DNA from: JAPYTU01 sp036166735
GTDB taxonomy: Bacteria > Bacteroidota > Bacteroidia > Cytophagales > MED-G16
Direction: 5' to 3'
Assembly: GCA_036166735.1 (NCBI GenBank)
Contig: JAYZHG010000044.1
Coordinates: 1 to 8,444 of the forward strand
DNA: 8,444 nt
Below the pieces are notes generated by a model. It was not told the origin of the DNA. It made no database searches and worked only from the letters and a program-made list of their open reading frames with translations. The number at the start of each line of letters is the position of its first letter. The stretch's first letter is position 1. Position numbers and translations under genes: made by a program. Below are positions 1 through 7,100 of this stretch, piece after piece.

Positions 1-38
1 TATGTTTCAATTTCTTAATTTAGTTTATAATTATTTTT

Positions 39-686
39 ATGAAAATGAAATTTAAGAATTATTTAATAATAATAATTGTATTCTTTTCTTGTAAGAATCT
101 CTATAGTCAAATTGATATAGGTATTCATGGTGGATTAAATTTATCATCTATTTCTCTTCCTAAAATAGATATTTCTGATGTCGGTATTGGTTTTTTACCT
201 GCTTACTCATTAGGAGTTAGAATAAATTATAAGATAGTTAATGATTATTCATTTATACAAGAAATTAATTATTCTATCAAAGGTCATAAAGCAAATATTT
301 TGGGAATAAAAGAATATTATAATAATTCATATATAGAAATGCCTTTTTTAGTTTCTTATAAACCTCAAAATATAGGTTTTGAAATTGGACCATATCTAGG
401 ATTTGCATTAAAACAAGTAATAAGAAATTCTTCAATTGATTATATTGATTATGGTAAAATTGGTAATAATCAAGATGATGATGATACACTAAAACCAATA
501 GATATTGGAGTAAAGTTTGGTATAAGTATTAGTTTAGACAAAATTGTATTAAGATCTAGTGCGGCATTTGGTATTAGTAATACAAGACCTGGGGGTGGAG
601 GCGGAAATTCTGTGAAGAATATATCTACACAATTTTTAATTGGATTTCCAATATATTTGTTTGATGATAAAATTAAAAAGAAATAG
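39..686 (+). CDS. Small outer-membrane beta-barrel protein (PorT-like family)
   Basis: A 215-residue exported protein. Residues 1-23 form a signal peptide with a basic start, an Ile-rich core (residues 10-16) and a cleavage-like end LYSQ (21-24), typical of Bacteroidota exported proteins. Cys18 does not sit in a convincing lipobox (FFSC), so I do not call it a lipoprotein. The mature part alternates polar and hydrophobic residues as beta-strands do, and carries hallmarks of the Bacteroidota outer-membrane beta-barrel family: an opening GIHGGLNLS, the segment YIEMPFLVSYK (98-108), then GFEIGPYLGFAL (113-124), and a late strand IGVKFGISISL (156-166). Loops contain a DDDD run (146-149) and a GGGGG run (185-189). 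The length of about 200 residues is usual for the family. The role is probably structural or transport-related in the outer membrane, and the ligand is unknown. Two starts are possible (39 or 45); the longer one is given. The 3' end overlaps the PspC-domain gene by 23 bp in another frame, so the two are probably co-transcribed. Confidence 0.85.
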   Translation: MKMKFKNYLIIIIVFFSCKNLYSQIDIGIHGGLNLSSISLPKIDISDVGIGFLPAYSLGVRINYKIVNDYSFIQEINYSIKGHKANILGIKEYYNNSYIEMPFLVSYKPQNIGFEIGPYLGFALKQVIRNSSIDYIDYGKIGNNQDDDDTLKPIDIGVKFGISISLDKIVLRSSAAFGISNTRPGGGGGNSVKNISTQFLIGFPIYLFDDKIKKK

Positions 687-846
687 TTCAGAAGGAGTGT
701 TAGGAGGAGTATGTGAAGGAATGGGAGATTATTTTAGTATTGATCCTATAATTTTTAGATTAGCTTTTATAGCATTTTCTTTTGCTATAGGAGGTGGCAT
801 TTTAACTTACTTAATAGCTTGGATTTTAATACCTGATAAGAATTAA
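664..846 (+). CDS. PspC-domain inner-membrane protein
   Basis: A 60-residue protein that is almost entirely a PspC domain. It starts with a basic segment (MIKLKRN), followed by GVLGGVCEGMGDYFSIDP (11-28), which matches the family pattern of a Gly-rich GVCGG-type turn, an aromatic, and a conserved IDP. One or two hydrophobic segments follow: 29-42, then GGGILTYLIAWILIP (43-57). In Proteobacteria PspC works in the phage-shock envelope stress response. Stand-alone short PspC-domain proteins are common in Bacteroidota and their exact role is unclear. An in-frame ATG at 640 would add eight residues (MDFQYICL) unlike the family. I choose 664 because the domain normally begins with a short basic stretch. 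This start lies inside the preceding barrel gene (23-bp overlap), which suggests translational coupling. The stop codon overlaps the stop of the convergent peptidase gene. Confidence 0.87.
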   Translation: MIKLKRNSSEGVLGGVCEGMGDYFSIDPIIFRLAFIAFSFAIGGGILTYLIAWILIPDKN

Positions 847-2381
847 TTTATTTCTTCTAAAAGAAGATAGGTCATGCCTAATGTTCCATCAATAAAATTA
901 CCAATTTTTATATTTTCATTAGGACTATGTTGGTTATTATCTTTATTTACTGAAGGGTATGTTAATGCAGGAATATTTAGAGTACTTACAAATGGAGATA
1001 TGGGTATTGATCCTCCAGAAGTTCTTATTTTAATAGGTTGTCTTCCAAAAGCTTTATAAAGAGCACTAGAAGCCCAGATCCCTATAGGTGAATTAATATC
1101 AGTTCTAAATGCTAGATAACTAATACTTGAGTCAAATCGAACTATATGTTGTTTTGTATTTCTTTCTTCATTAGTTGGATCTCTATTTTCAATAACATAT
1201 GCTCCTTCTTTAATAATATGATTTTTAACTAGATCAATTAATTTTTTAGGATTGCTTTCTTTGACAAGTCTTATATCAATTTCTGCTATTGCTTTATCAG
1301 GTACAATAGTTCTAACTTCTTTTTTAACCCATCCAGAGCTTAAACCTCTTATGTTTAATGATGGGTATTGTATGGATTCTTGATAATTTTTTCCAACATT
1401 ATCTGGAAATGCTATTCCTAATTCTTTATTTATTTGATTTTCATCATCAGGAACAGCTGAAAGAATTTTACTTGTATTTTCACCAATTTTTATTCCATCA
1501 TAAAATTTAGGAATTAGGACCCTTCCAGAATAATCTTTCATTGAAGATAAAATTTTTGATAAAGTAAAAGCTGGATTAGGAGCATAATTTCCAAAATGCC
1601 CACTATGTTGAGGATTTTTTGGTCCATATGATGTGAGGGTAATCCTGCTTATTCCTCTTGCACCAAAAGTAAGAGTAGGTTCATTAGAAGGATGTGATGG
1701 ACCGTCAATAATTAATAGAAAATCTGATTTTAATTTTTCTTTATATAAACTAACAGCACTTGAAATTGTAGGTGAACCCATTTCTTCTTGAAAATCGATA
1801 ATGAGTTTAATGTTAAATTTAGGTTCTAAGTTTAATCTGTTAATAATTTTTAAAGCATTTATCAGCATCATTGGAGGACCTTTGTCATCACTTGTAGATC
1901 TGCCAAAAATTCTCCATTCTCTATTAGGATTATTATAAATCCTGTTTATATCTATTTTATTCCAATTTCCTTCTATATTTTCTTTTAATACTGGTATGTA
2001 TGGATTTTCTTGATTCCATTTAGATGGATCAACGGGTTGACCATCCATATGAAAATAAATAAGTACAGTTTTTAATTGTTCGGATATGATTTTGTTTGCA
2101 ATAATTAGAGGATGATTTGGTATTTCTAAATTGTTACTATTTGCATTTACTTTTTCAATAGTAAATCCAAGTTCTAGAAATTTATTTTCACACCATGTAA
2201 TATTTTTATCTATATTTTTTGTGTCATATCCGTCATTAGGAATAGAAAGAAGTTCAAAAAAGTTATTCCAGTTTTCTTGTATTGTTTGATAAGCAACATT
2301 TTTAATTATATCTTTTTTTTGGGGGTAAGTCAAGTTTGATTTTAATAAAATCAATAAAACGAATAAAATTATTTTATTCAT
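843..2381 (-). CDS. Secreted M20-family metallopeptidase (dipeptidase-like)
   Basis: A 512-residue protein with a signal peptide (about residues 1-20, ending TYPQ) and a complete M20 di-zinc peptidase. By comparison with carnosinase-type M20 enzymes, the metal ligands are His111 in YFHMDGQP, bridging Asp165 in GRSTSDDKG, Glu200 (with general base Glu199) in DFQEEMGSP, Asp226 in IIDGPSHPS, and His485 in NQHSPNE. His259 in QHSGHFG fits the conserved His of the lid/dimerisation domain, inserted between the two halves of the catalytic domain. All key residues are present, so an active hydrolase is expected. It probably cleaves dipeptides or other small peptides in the periplasm, although the substrate cannot be read. 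The length is usual for exported M20 proteins of Bacteroidota. It is the last gene of a leftward operon. Its ATG overlaps the end of the 40-residue basic ORF by 8 bp. Its stop shares the palindromic TTAA at 843-846 with the stop of the convergent PspC gene. Confidence 0.93.
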   Translation of the reverse strand: MNKIILFVLLILLKSNLTYPQKKDIIKNVAYQTIQENWNNFFELLSIPNDGYDTKNIDKNITWCENKFLELGFTIEKVNANSNNLEIPNHPLIIANKIISEQLKTVLIYFHMDGQPVDPSKWNQENPYIPVLKENIEGNWNKIDINRIYNNPNREWRIFGRSTSDDKGPPMMLINALKIINRLNLEPKFNIKLIIDFQEEMGSPTISSAVSLYKEKLKSDFLLIIDGPSHPSNEPTLTFGARGISRITLTSYGPKNPQHSGHFGNYAPNPAFTLSKILSSMKDYSGRVLIPKFYDGIKIGENTSKILSAVPDDENQINKELGIAFPDNVGKNYQESIQYPSLNIRGLSSGWVKKEVRTIVPDKAIAEIDIRLVKESNPKKLIDLVKNHIIKEGAYVIENRDPTNEERNTKQHIVRFDSSISYLAFRTDINSPIGIWASSALYKAFGRQPIKIRTSGGSIPISPFVSTLNIPALTYPSVNKDNNQHSPNENIKIGNFIDGTLGMTYLLLEEIN

Positions 2382-2496
2382 CTGTAGTCTTTTTTTTTCT
2401 ATTATATATTTTCCCAGATGGTTTAATTTTTGTTGAGTTTTTTTTTCTTACGATTTGTGCTAGTCTTCCCCTATCACTTTTTGATTTTTTTGGCAT
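2374..2496 (-). CDS. 40-residue highly basic small protein, unassigned
   Basis: A short open frame starting MPKKSKSDRGRLAQ and ending KPSGKIYNRKKKTTDE, with about 15 Lys/Arg in 40 residues. It fits exactly between its neighbours. Its ATG lies one base after the stop of the lipocalin-like gene (TAA-T-ATG read leftward), and its stop overlaps the M20 peptidase start by 8 bp (ATGAATAA). This spacing makes a real translated gene more likely than chance, although AT-rich DNA readily gives Lys-rich frames. It has no signal peptide or membrane segment, so it should be cytoplasmic. Its charge suggests binding to RNA, the ribosome or DNA. The tail S-G-K-x-Y-x-R-K-x-K loosely resembles the basic ribosome-binding tail of ArfA-type ribosome-rescue factors. 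I infer this from motif shape only. A nine-base homopolymer (2390-2398) lies near its 3' end, so the reading frame there depends on accurate sequencing. Confidence 0.6.
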   Translation of the reverse strand: MPKKSKSDRGRLAQIVRKKNSTKIKPSGKIYNRKKKTTDE

Positions 2497-2497
2497 A

Positions 2498-2836
2498 TTA
2501 AAGTGCTAATTTTTCTTTTAGATATTTATTGATAATAAATTTTCCATTTTCCAATCTTTGGATTATTAATGTATCTTCAGAAAGATAATAATTATACTCA
2601 CTACTCCCACCATTTAATTTTATGATTTCAATAAAGTCATTATTGACATTATATTTATGTGAAGTAGTCCCTTTAGAATTTATTTCTATAAGACTACCAT
2701 CTTTTTTAAAATTAAGAATATTAGGGATTTCTTTACTACTTGATTGAACAGGTATTTTACTCCATAAACCAATTAATTTGCTATTGTAAAGGTCAATAGT
2801 AAAATATAATATGATTAATAATAGAAATGTTTTCAT
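2498..2836 (-). CDS. Small exported lipocalin-like protein
   Basis: A 112-residue protein with a hydrophobic N-terminus (MKTFLLLIILYFTI, residues 1-14) that may be a signal peptide or a membrane anchor. The rest looks like a small beta-barrel. It has LIGLWSK (21-27), giving the G-x-W seen at the start of lipocalin-like domains, then alternating strands including LNFKKDGSLIEI (41-52), HKYNVNNDFIEII (60-72), YNYYLSEDTLIIQ (81-93) and GKFIINKY (98-105). The order of a G-x-W start, a 'F-K-x-D-G' strand pair and a '-x-D-x-L-I-I-' hairpin matches small lipocalin-like proteins common in Bacteroidota, many of unknown ligand. No lipobox is seen. It is the first gene of a leftward operon with the 40-residue basic protein and the M20 peptidase. 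The family assignment is by pattern only, and the ligand or partner is unknown. Confidence 0.7.
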   Translation of the reverse strand: MKTFLLLIILYFTIDLYNSKLIGLWSKIPVQSSSKEIPNILNFKKDGSLIEINSKGTTSHKYNVNNDFIEIIKLNGGSSEYNYYLSEDTLIIQRLENGKFIINKYLKEKLAL

Positions 2837-2927
2837 AATTTTTTAGTCATAATTTAATACATTTTGTGCATATCATTTCACTATAGAGTTGATTTTTTAA
2901 ATTTTTACTATTATGTAATTATTTTGA

Positions 2928-2961
2928 TTGATATTTAATAATAATAATTTTGTTATTTTTG
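2928..2961 (+). promoter_or_regulatory. Candidate Bacteroidota-type promoter for the repeat-protein gene
   Basis: TATTTTTG at 2954-2961 matches the Bacteroidota -7 element TAnnTTTG exactly, and a TTG (2928-2930) lies 23 bases upstream as a possible -33 element. The spacing is at the long end of what is usual. Transcription would then start near 2966-2970, leaving a leader of about 100 bases before the ATG at 3066. It sits in the 229-bp divergent region 2837-3065. I found no equally good match for the leftward operon. Confidence 0.45.
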
Positions 2962-2965
2962 TAAT

Positions 2966-2984
2966 CCAGCAAAAAATTTGCTGG
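2966..2984. promoter_or_regulatory. Perfect inverted repeat at the predicted transcription start
   Basis: CCAGCAAA (2966-2973), a three-base AAA spacer, then TTTGCTGG (2977-2984) form a perfect 8-bp inverted repeat. It is an island of G/C in a very AT-rich intergenic region. There is no T-run directly after it, so it is not a typical terminator. It lies immediately downstream of the candidate -7 element. It could be an operator or a hairpin at the 5' end of the mRNA that protects it. It could also be a residual terminator of something now lost. Confidence 0.6.
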
Positions 2985-2986
2985 CC

Positions 2987-3012
2987 AATAAACATTTTTA
3001 AATAAACATTTT
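2987..3012. repeat. Direct repeat of AATAAACATTTT in the leader
   Basis: The 12-mer AATAAACATTTT occurs at 2987-2998 and again at 3001-3012, a 14-bp period, directly after the inverted repeat and within the predicted leader of the repeat-protein gene. It may be a tandem duplication or a paired binding site. AT-rich composition makes chance partly plausible. Confidence 0.55.
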
Positions 3013-3065
3013 ATGTTAAAAATTTATTGTTGTTTGGGATTTAAATTAAATGTAAATTTTAAGTT

Positions 3066-4070
3066 ATGAGTAAACATACAAATAAAGTGCATGGAAAGTT
3101 GAATTTTTTGATTATTGGAGTTGTAGTTGTTATTGGCGCGGTAGCGTATTTGTTAGTAAATAATGGTACTCTTGATCCATCAGACTTAGCAGGTTCTGGT
3201 AAAGGTATTAAGGGTGTTAAAAAAGCTGAGAAGTATTCTAATACAAACGAAGTAACAGTTGAACTCGATGGTGAGGAAATTCAAGAAGTATTAAATAATC
3301 AAGATTTTCAGAAGATGATTTCTTCTGGTGATTTTTCGAAATTGGCAGAGGATGCTGATTTTATAAAAATTCTTGATCATGATGGTATAGGTATTATGAC
3401 TGATATCTATTCTATTTTAGATGACGATGATATTAAAGGTAGAAGAAGAGGGGGAGATGATGGACCTAAACCTATTAATGTAGTTAGGTCTGGTGGAGGA
3501 TCTGCTGGATCTCCTGATAGTAAACATATCGGTTCTGCAGGTAATCCTGCTAATAGGGATTCTGGAATTAATGATGGAGGAGGAGTTGAAATTCTAGATT
3601 TGCAAGTAATTAATAAAGTTGCTGGATTTCAAAAATTTATGAAAAGTGATAATTTTCAGAAGTTTATGAAAGATGCTACATTTCAAAAATTTATGAAAAG
3701 TGGTGCTGATTTTGAAAAATTTCAAAAAGATGCTGCATTTCAAAAATTCATGAAAAGTGACAATTATCAAAAATTCATGAAAAGTGATAATTATCAAAAA
3801 TTTATGAAAGACGCAATTCTTCAAAAATTTATGAAGTCAACGAATTTAGAAAAATTTGCTAAAGTATCAGATTTGGAAAAATTTGCTAAAAGTGCTGCAT
3901 ATCAAAAATTTTATAAAAATGCTGCATTTCAAAAATTCATGAAAAGTGATAATTTACAAAAGTTCATGAAAAGTTCTGCATATTCGAAATTTTCTCAAAA
4001 AGGAGCAACTTTTGAAAAATTTATGAAAAATGATAATTTTCAGAAGTTTATGAATAAATCAGAAATGTAA
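3066..4070 (+). CDS. Membrane-anchored protein of 9-residue (F-Q-K-F-M-K-S-D-N) repeats
   Basis: A 334-residue protein of no family I recognise. Residues 1-11 are polar and basic, and a single hydrophobic segment (13-32) follows with no cleavage site. I infer an uncleaved inner-membrane anchor with the rest in the periplasm. Residues 62-122 are strongly acidic and hold degenerate 9-residue units starting at Ile72, Phe81, Phe90 and Phe99, with Lys83, Lys92 and Lys101 in phase. Residues 119-175 are a Gly/Asp/Ser-rich linker with an RRR (126-128). Residues 188-334 are 16 tandem units of consensus [F/Y/L]-Q-K-F-M-K-S-D-N, two of them 10 residues long. Position 3 is Lys and position 4 is Phe in all sixteen. 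This block has about 32 Lys against 15 acidic residues. The units look like short amphipathic helices capped by S/D/N turns. A terminator at 4114-4148 suggests a single-gene unit. Function is unknown; scaffold, spacer or polyanion binding are possibilities only. Confidence 0.9.
   Translation: MSKHTNKVHGKLNFLIIGVVVVIGAVAYLLVNNGTLDPSDLAGSGKGIKGVKKAEKYSNTNEVTVELDGEEIQEVLNNQDFQKMISSGDFSKLAEDADFIKILDHDGIGIMTDIYSILDDDDIKGRRRGGDDGPKPINVVRSGGGSAGSPDSKHIGSAGNPANRDSGINDGGGVEILDLQVINKVAGFQKFMKSDNFQKFMKDATFQKFMKSGADFEKFQKDAAFQKFMKSDNYQKFMKSDNYQKFMKDAILQKFMKSTNLEKFAKVSDLEKFAKSAAYQKFYKNAAFQKFMKSDNLQKFMKSSAYSKFSQKGATFEKFMKNDNFQKFMNKSEM
3627..4067 (+). repeat. Coding tandem repeat, 27-bp unit, 16 copies
   Basis: Sixteen in-frame units of 27 bp (units 3 and 14 are 30 bp) run to the stop codon of the repeat-protein gene. 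Most have drifted at synonymous sites (ttt/ttc, aaa/aag, caa/cag), so the protein sequence is kept more strictly than the DNA. Units 5 and 6 (3738-3791) are nearly identical, a sign of recent duplication. A 31-bp stretch is identical at 3730-3760 and 3919-3949, exactly seven units apart. Confidence 0.9.
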
Positions 4071-4079
4071 AAAGTAGTA

Positions 4080-4096
4080 TGTAACATGTAATGTTA
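4080..4096. other. Short hairpin after the repeat-protein gene
   Basis: TAACAT (4082-4087), spacer GTA, then ATGTTA (4091-4096) is a perfect 6-bp inverted repeat a few bases after the stop codon, upstream of the terminator. It is purely AT-rich apart from one G-C pair and may be chance. It could serve as a 3'-end mRNA structure. Confidence 0.25.
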
Positions 4097-4113
4097 TTAC
4101 ATATTAAAAAATT

Positions 4114-4148
4114 AAAGGAGGAAATTATTTATTTTCTCCTTTTTTTTT
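4114..4148 (+). terminator. Rho-independent terminator of the repeat-protein gene
   Basis: AAAGGAG (4114-4120) pairs with CTCCTTT (4136-4142), and a further AAA/TTT pairing can extend the stem inward past one bulged G. A run of nine T (4140-4148) follows. It lies 43 bases after the stop codon of the repeat-protein gene. The next ATG is only 25 bases after the T-run, so the downstream gene must rely on read-through or on a promoter hidden in or before this element. Confidence 0.8.
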
Positions 4149-4173
4149 AAATAAAAACTATTAAATTCTCATT

Positions 4174-7100
4174 ATGAAAAAGATTCTAATTTTTTTCTTC
4201 GTTTTTTTAATAGTAAATAATAGGTTATTTTCTCAGCTTAATAAAACAGAAACTGATGATTTTGATATTGTTAGTTTAAGCATTTATCACTCTTATATTT
4301 TATCCCATGCCACAAGGTGTGCTCAGAATGCTTTAAATTTTCATAGAAAATTATTTGATTACGAACCTAGAGAAAAAATATCTGTATTGATTCAGGATTT
4401 TGGTGATTATGGTAATGGTGGTGCAACATCAATTCCTAGAAATATAATTTCAACTTGCATTTCTCCAATGAACTATGCTTTTGAATCCAGTGTTGCTGGG
4501 GAGAGAGTATTTGCTATAATGAACCATGAACTTGTTCATATTACAGCATTAGATAATGCTTCTAAAAGTGATATTTTTTATCAAAAGTTTTTTGGTGGAA
4601 AAGTTGAAAACACAAATGATCATCCTATTTCTATGTTCTATAGTTACCTTACCAGTCCAAGATATTATTCTCCCAGATGGCTCCATGAAGGTATAGCCGT
4701 ATTTGTGGAAACATGGATGGCTGGAGGTACAGGTAATGCATTAGGTAATTATGATGAAATGTTTTTTAGAACCAGAGTATTTGAAGATGCTCGAATTTAT
4801 TCGGCTCAAGGTTTGGAATCTGAGGGTACTTCTGCAGATTTTATGTCAAAAGCAAATTCTTATTATTATGGTACTAGGTTTATGAGTTATGTTGCTCATG
4901 AGTATGGACCTACAAAATTAATTGAATGGATTAAAAGAAAAGATGGAAGTAAAAGAGGTTTTGCATCAAATTTTAAACATGTGTTTGGAATTCAAATTTC
5001 TGATGCATGGAATAATTGGATAGAGTTTGAAAAAGATTTTCAGAACAAGAACATTGGAAATGTAAAATTAAATTCAATTACAGAAGATGAGTTAATTACA
5101 GAAAAAGCTCTTGGTGGAGTATCTTATGCTTTTTATGATAAAAAAAGATATAAAATTTATGTTGCTGTTAATTATCCTGGAAAAATTCCTCATATTGCCT
5201 CAATAGATTTAAAAACCGGTAATCTTGAAAGATTAAAAGATATTAAGGGACCAGCTCTTTTTAATGTTACTTCTTTAGCATATGATGAAAAAAATGATTT
5301 ATTGTTTTATACCACTGACAATAGTGCTAATAGAGATTTAAATTCATATAATCTTAAAACAGGTGAGTCAATTCTGTTACAGAAAAATTTTCATACCGGT
5401 GATCTAACTTTTAACAAATCCGATCAATCATTATGGGGTGTAAGACACTTAAATGGTTATAATACCCTTGTTAGAATACCAAAATTTAATTCTGAGAATC
5501 CAAATGATTATTATACAGAGTGGGAGCAAAAGTATACTTTGCCCTATGGTCATGATATTTTTGATATTGATGTATCACCAGATGGATCTAAATTAAGCGC
5601 TGCTGTTGCTGATTATTATGGAAATCAGTATTTAAATATTTACGATATTGAAACTTTGGATAATGAAAATAAGGATGGTATTGTATACAATGAAGTTTTT
5701 AATTTTGAAGTCTCATCACCTCAAAGTTTTAGGTATACGGAAGACGGTAAATATCTTATAGGATCTTCATTTTACTCTGGTGTAAGTAATATATTTAGAG
5801 TTAATACTTCAACTTTTGAAATCGAAGCATTATCAAATGGAATTACAGGATATTTTAGACCTATTTTGATTGATGATAAAAAGATTTTTTCCTTTAGATA
5901 TACAAGTAATGGATTTTTGCCAGTTTATGTGCCTAACAAGACAGTTGAAAATGTTTCATCAATAGAATTTTTAGGTAATAAGACAATTCAAAAACATCCA
6001 GAGCTTATAGATTGGAAAACAGATATTCCAACTTCTAAAACATTTGAGAATAATAAAATTAATGCGAAGGAAGGGTATTATATTTCTAGAAAAGAAATGA
6101 AGTTAAATTATGCATATCCTATTTTGATTGGATATAAAAATAATATGGGTGTTGGATATAAATTTAATTTTAGTGATCCATTTAATTTCAAATCAATAGA
6201 TTTTTCTGTTTCATTTACCCCAAATCAATGGACAAATGGTTCAAATGATGGTGAAGACAAACTTAGTAAGAATGAACAAATTCATTCATCATTTAATTAT
6301 TCTACTACAAAATTCGGTGGATTTTTATCTGGCAGTTATAATTTTTATGCTTCATATAATAAAGCTAACTTTTATGACTTATTTGGTCCTACTAAAAGGT
6401 CAAGAAAGGGTTTTAATTTTGGAATGGATTATAATCAATCAATAATTTATGATCCACCTAGACAATTAGATTTCGATTTTGGTATAGGAGCATATTACGG
6501 CTTGGATCAATCTCCAGAATTTCAACAAATTAATTTTTCAGAAGAAGAATACAACACAAACATTTTTTATAATTTACATACATCTTTAACTTTTAAGGAT
6601 CTTAAAAGATCTGTGGGTGCAGTGGATAGTGAGAAAGGAATTAACACATCACTAAACCTTTCATCTTCAATTACTGAAGGAAAATTTTATCCAAAAATGT
6701 ATGGTAATTTAGATATAGGATTACAATTACCTGTAAATCATACATCATTATGGTTGAGAAATTCTTTAGGAAGTTCTTTTAGTAATAAGTATAACCCATT
6801 TACTAGATTTGGTTTTGCATCTTTTGGTAATAATTATATTGATTATTTATCAGCTAAAATGTATAGAAGTACTTTTTCATTTCCAGGAGTCAGTTATGAT
6901 TCTGATAAAATTTTGATTGCAAAAAGTTTTTTCAAATCGATGGTAGAGTTAGTATTACCTCCTATAAGATATAGAAAGTTAGGATTTTTTAATTTTTTTG
7001 CCACATATTCTAATCCCTCAATATTTGGCGGAGTTTTATTTTCTAACGATTATAATGAATACTATTCTGATCCTAATATAAGAGAATCCTTTTCAAATAT

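Noticed and set aside
1..38. Tail of an upstream gene or a promoter before the first barrel gene
   Set aside because: The stretch is too short and AT-rich to assign a reading frame, and it has no TAnnTTTG match.
54..113. Lipoprotein signal at Cys18 of the first barrel protein
   Set aside because: The residues before the Cys (F-F-S) do not fit a lipobox well, while LYSQ fits the signal-peptidase I ends of other proteins here.
277..498. 73-residue minus-strand frame inside the barrel gene
   Set aside because: It lies fully inside a convincing outer-membrane protein gene and has no recognisable features.
853..867. TCTTCT-AAA-AGAAGA inverted repeat as a terminator between the convergent genes
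   Set aside because: It lies within the last codons of the M20 gene, is a weak 6-bp stem, and has no T-run on either side.
874..1059. 61-residue plus-strand frame inside the M20 gene
   Set aside because: It is antisense to the conserved C-terminal part of the peptidase, including the His485 region.
3594..3824. Repetitive 76-residue frame on the minus strand opposite the repeat array
   Set aside because: It mirrors the coding repeat and exists because the repeat unit lacks stops in that antisense frame. It has no start context or partner gene.
3627..4067. CRISPR-like or non-coding tandem repeat
   Set aside because: The 27-bp units are contiguous without spacers, in frame, and conserved at protein level with silent differences, so they are coding repeats.
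6236..6445. 69-residue plus-strand frame inside the peptidase-barrel gene
   Set aside because: It is an alternative frame within a continuous beta-barrel coding sequence and has no domain signature.
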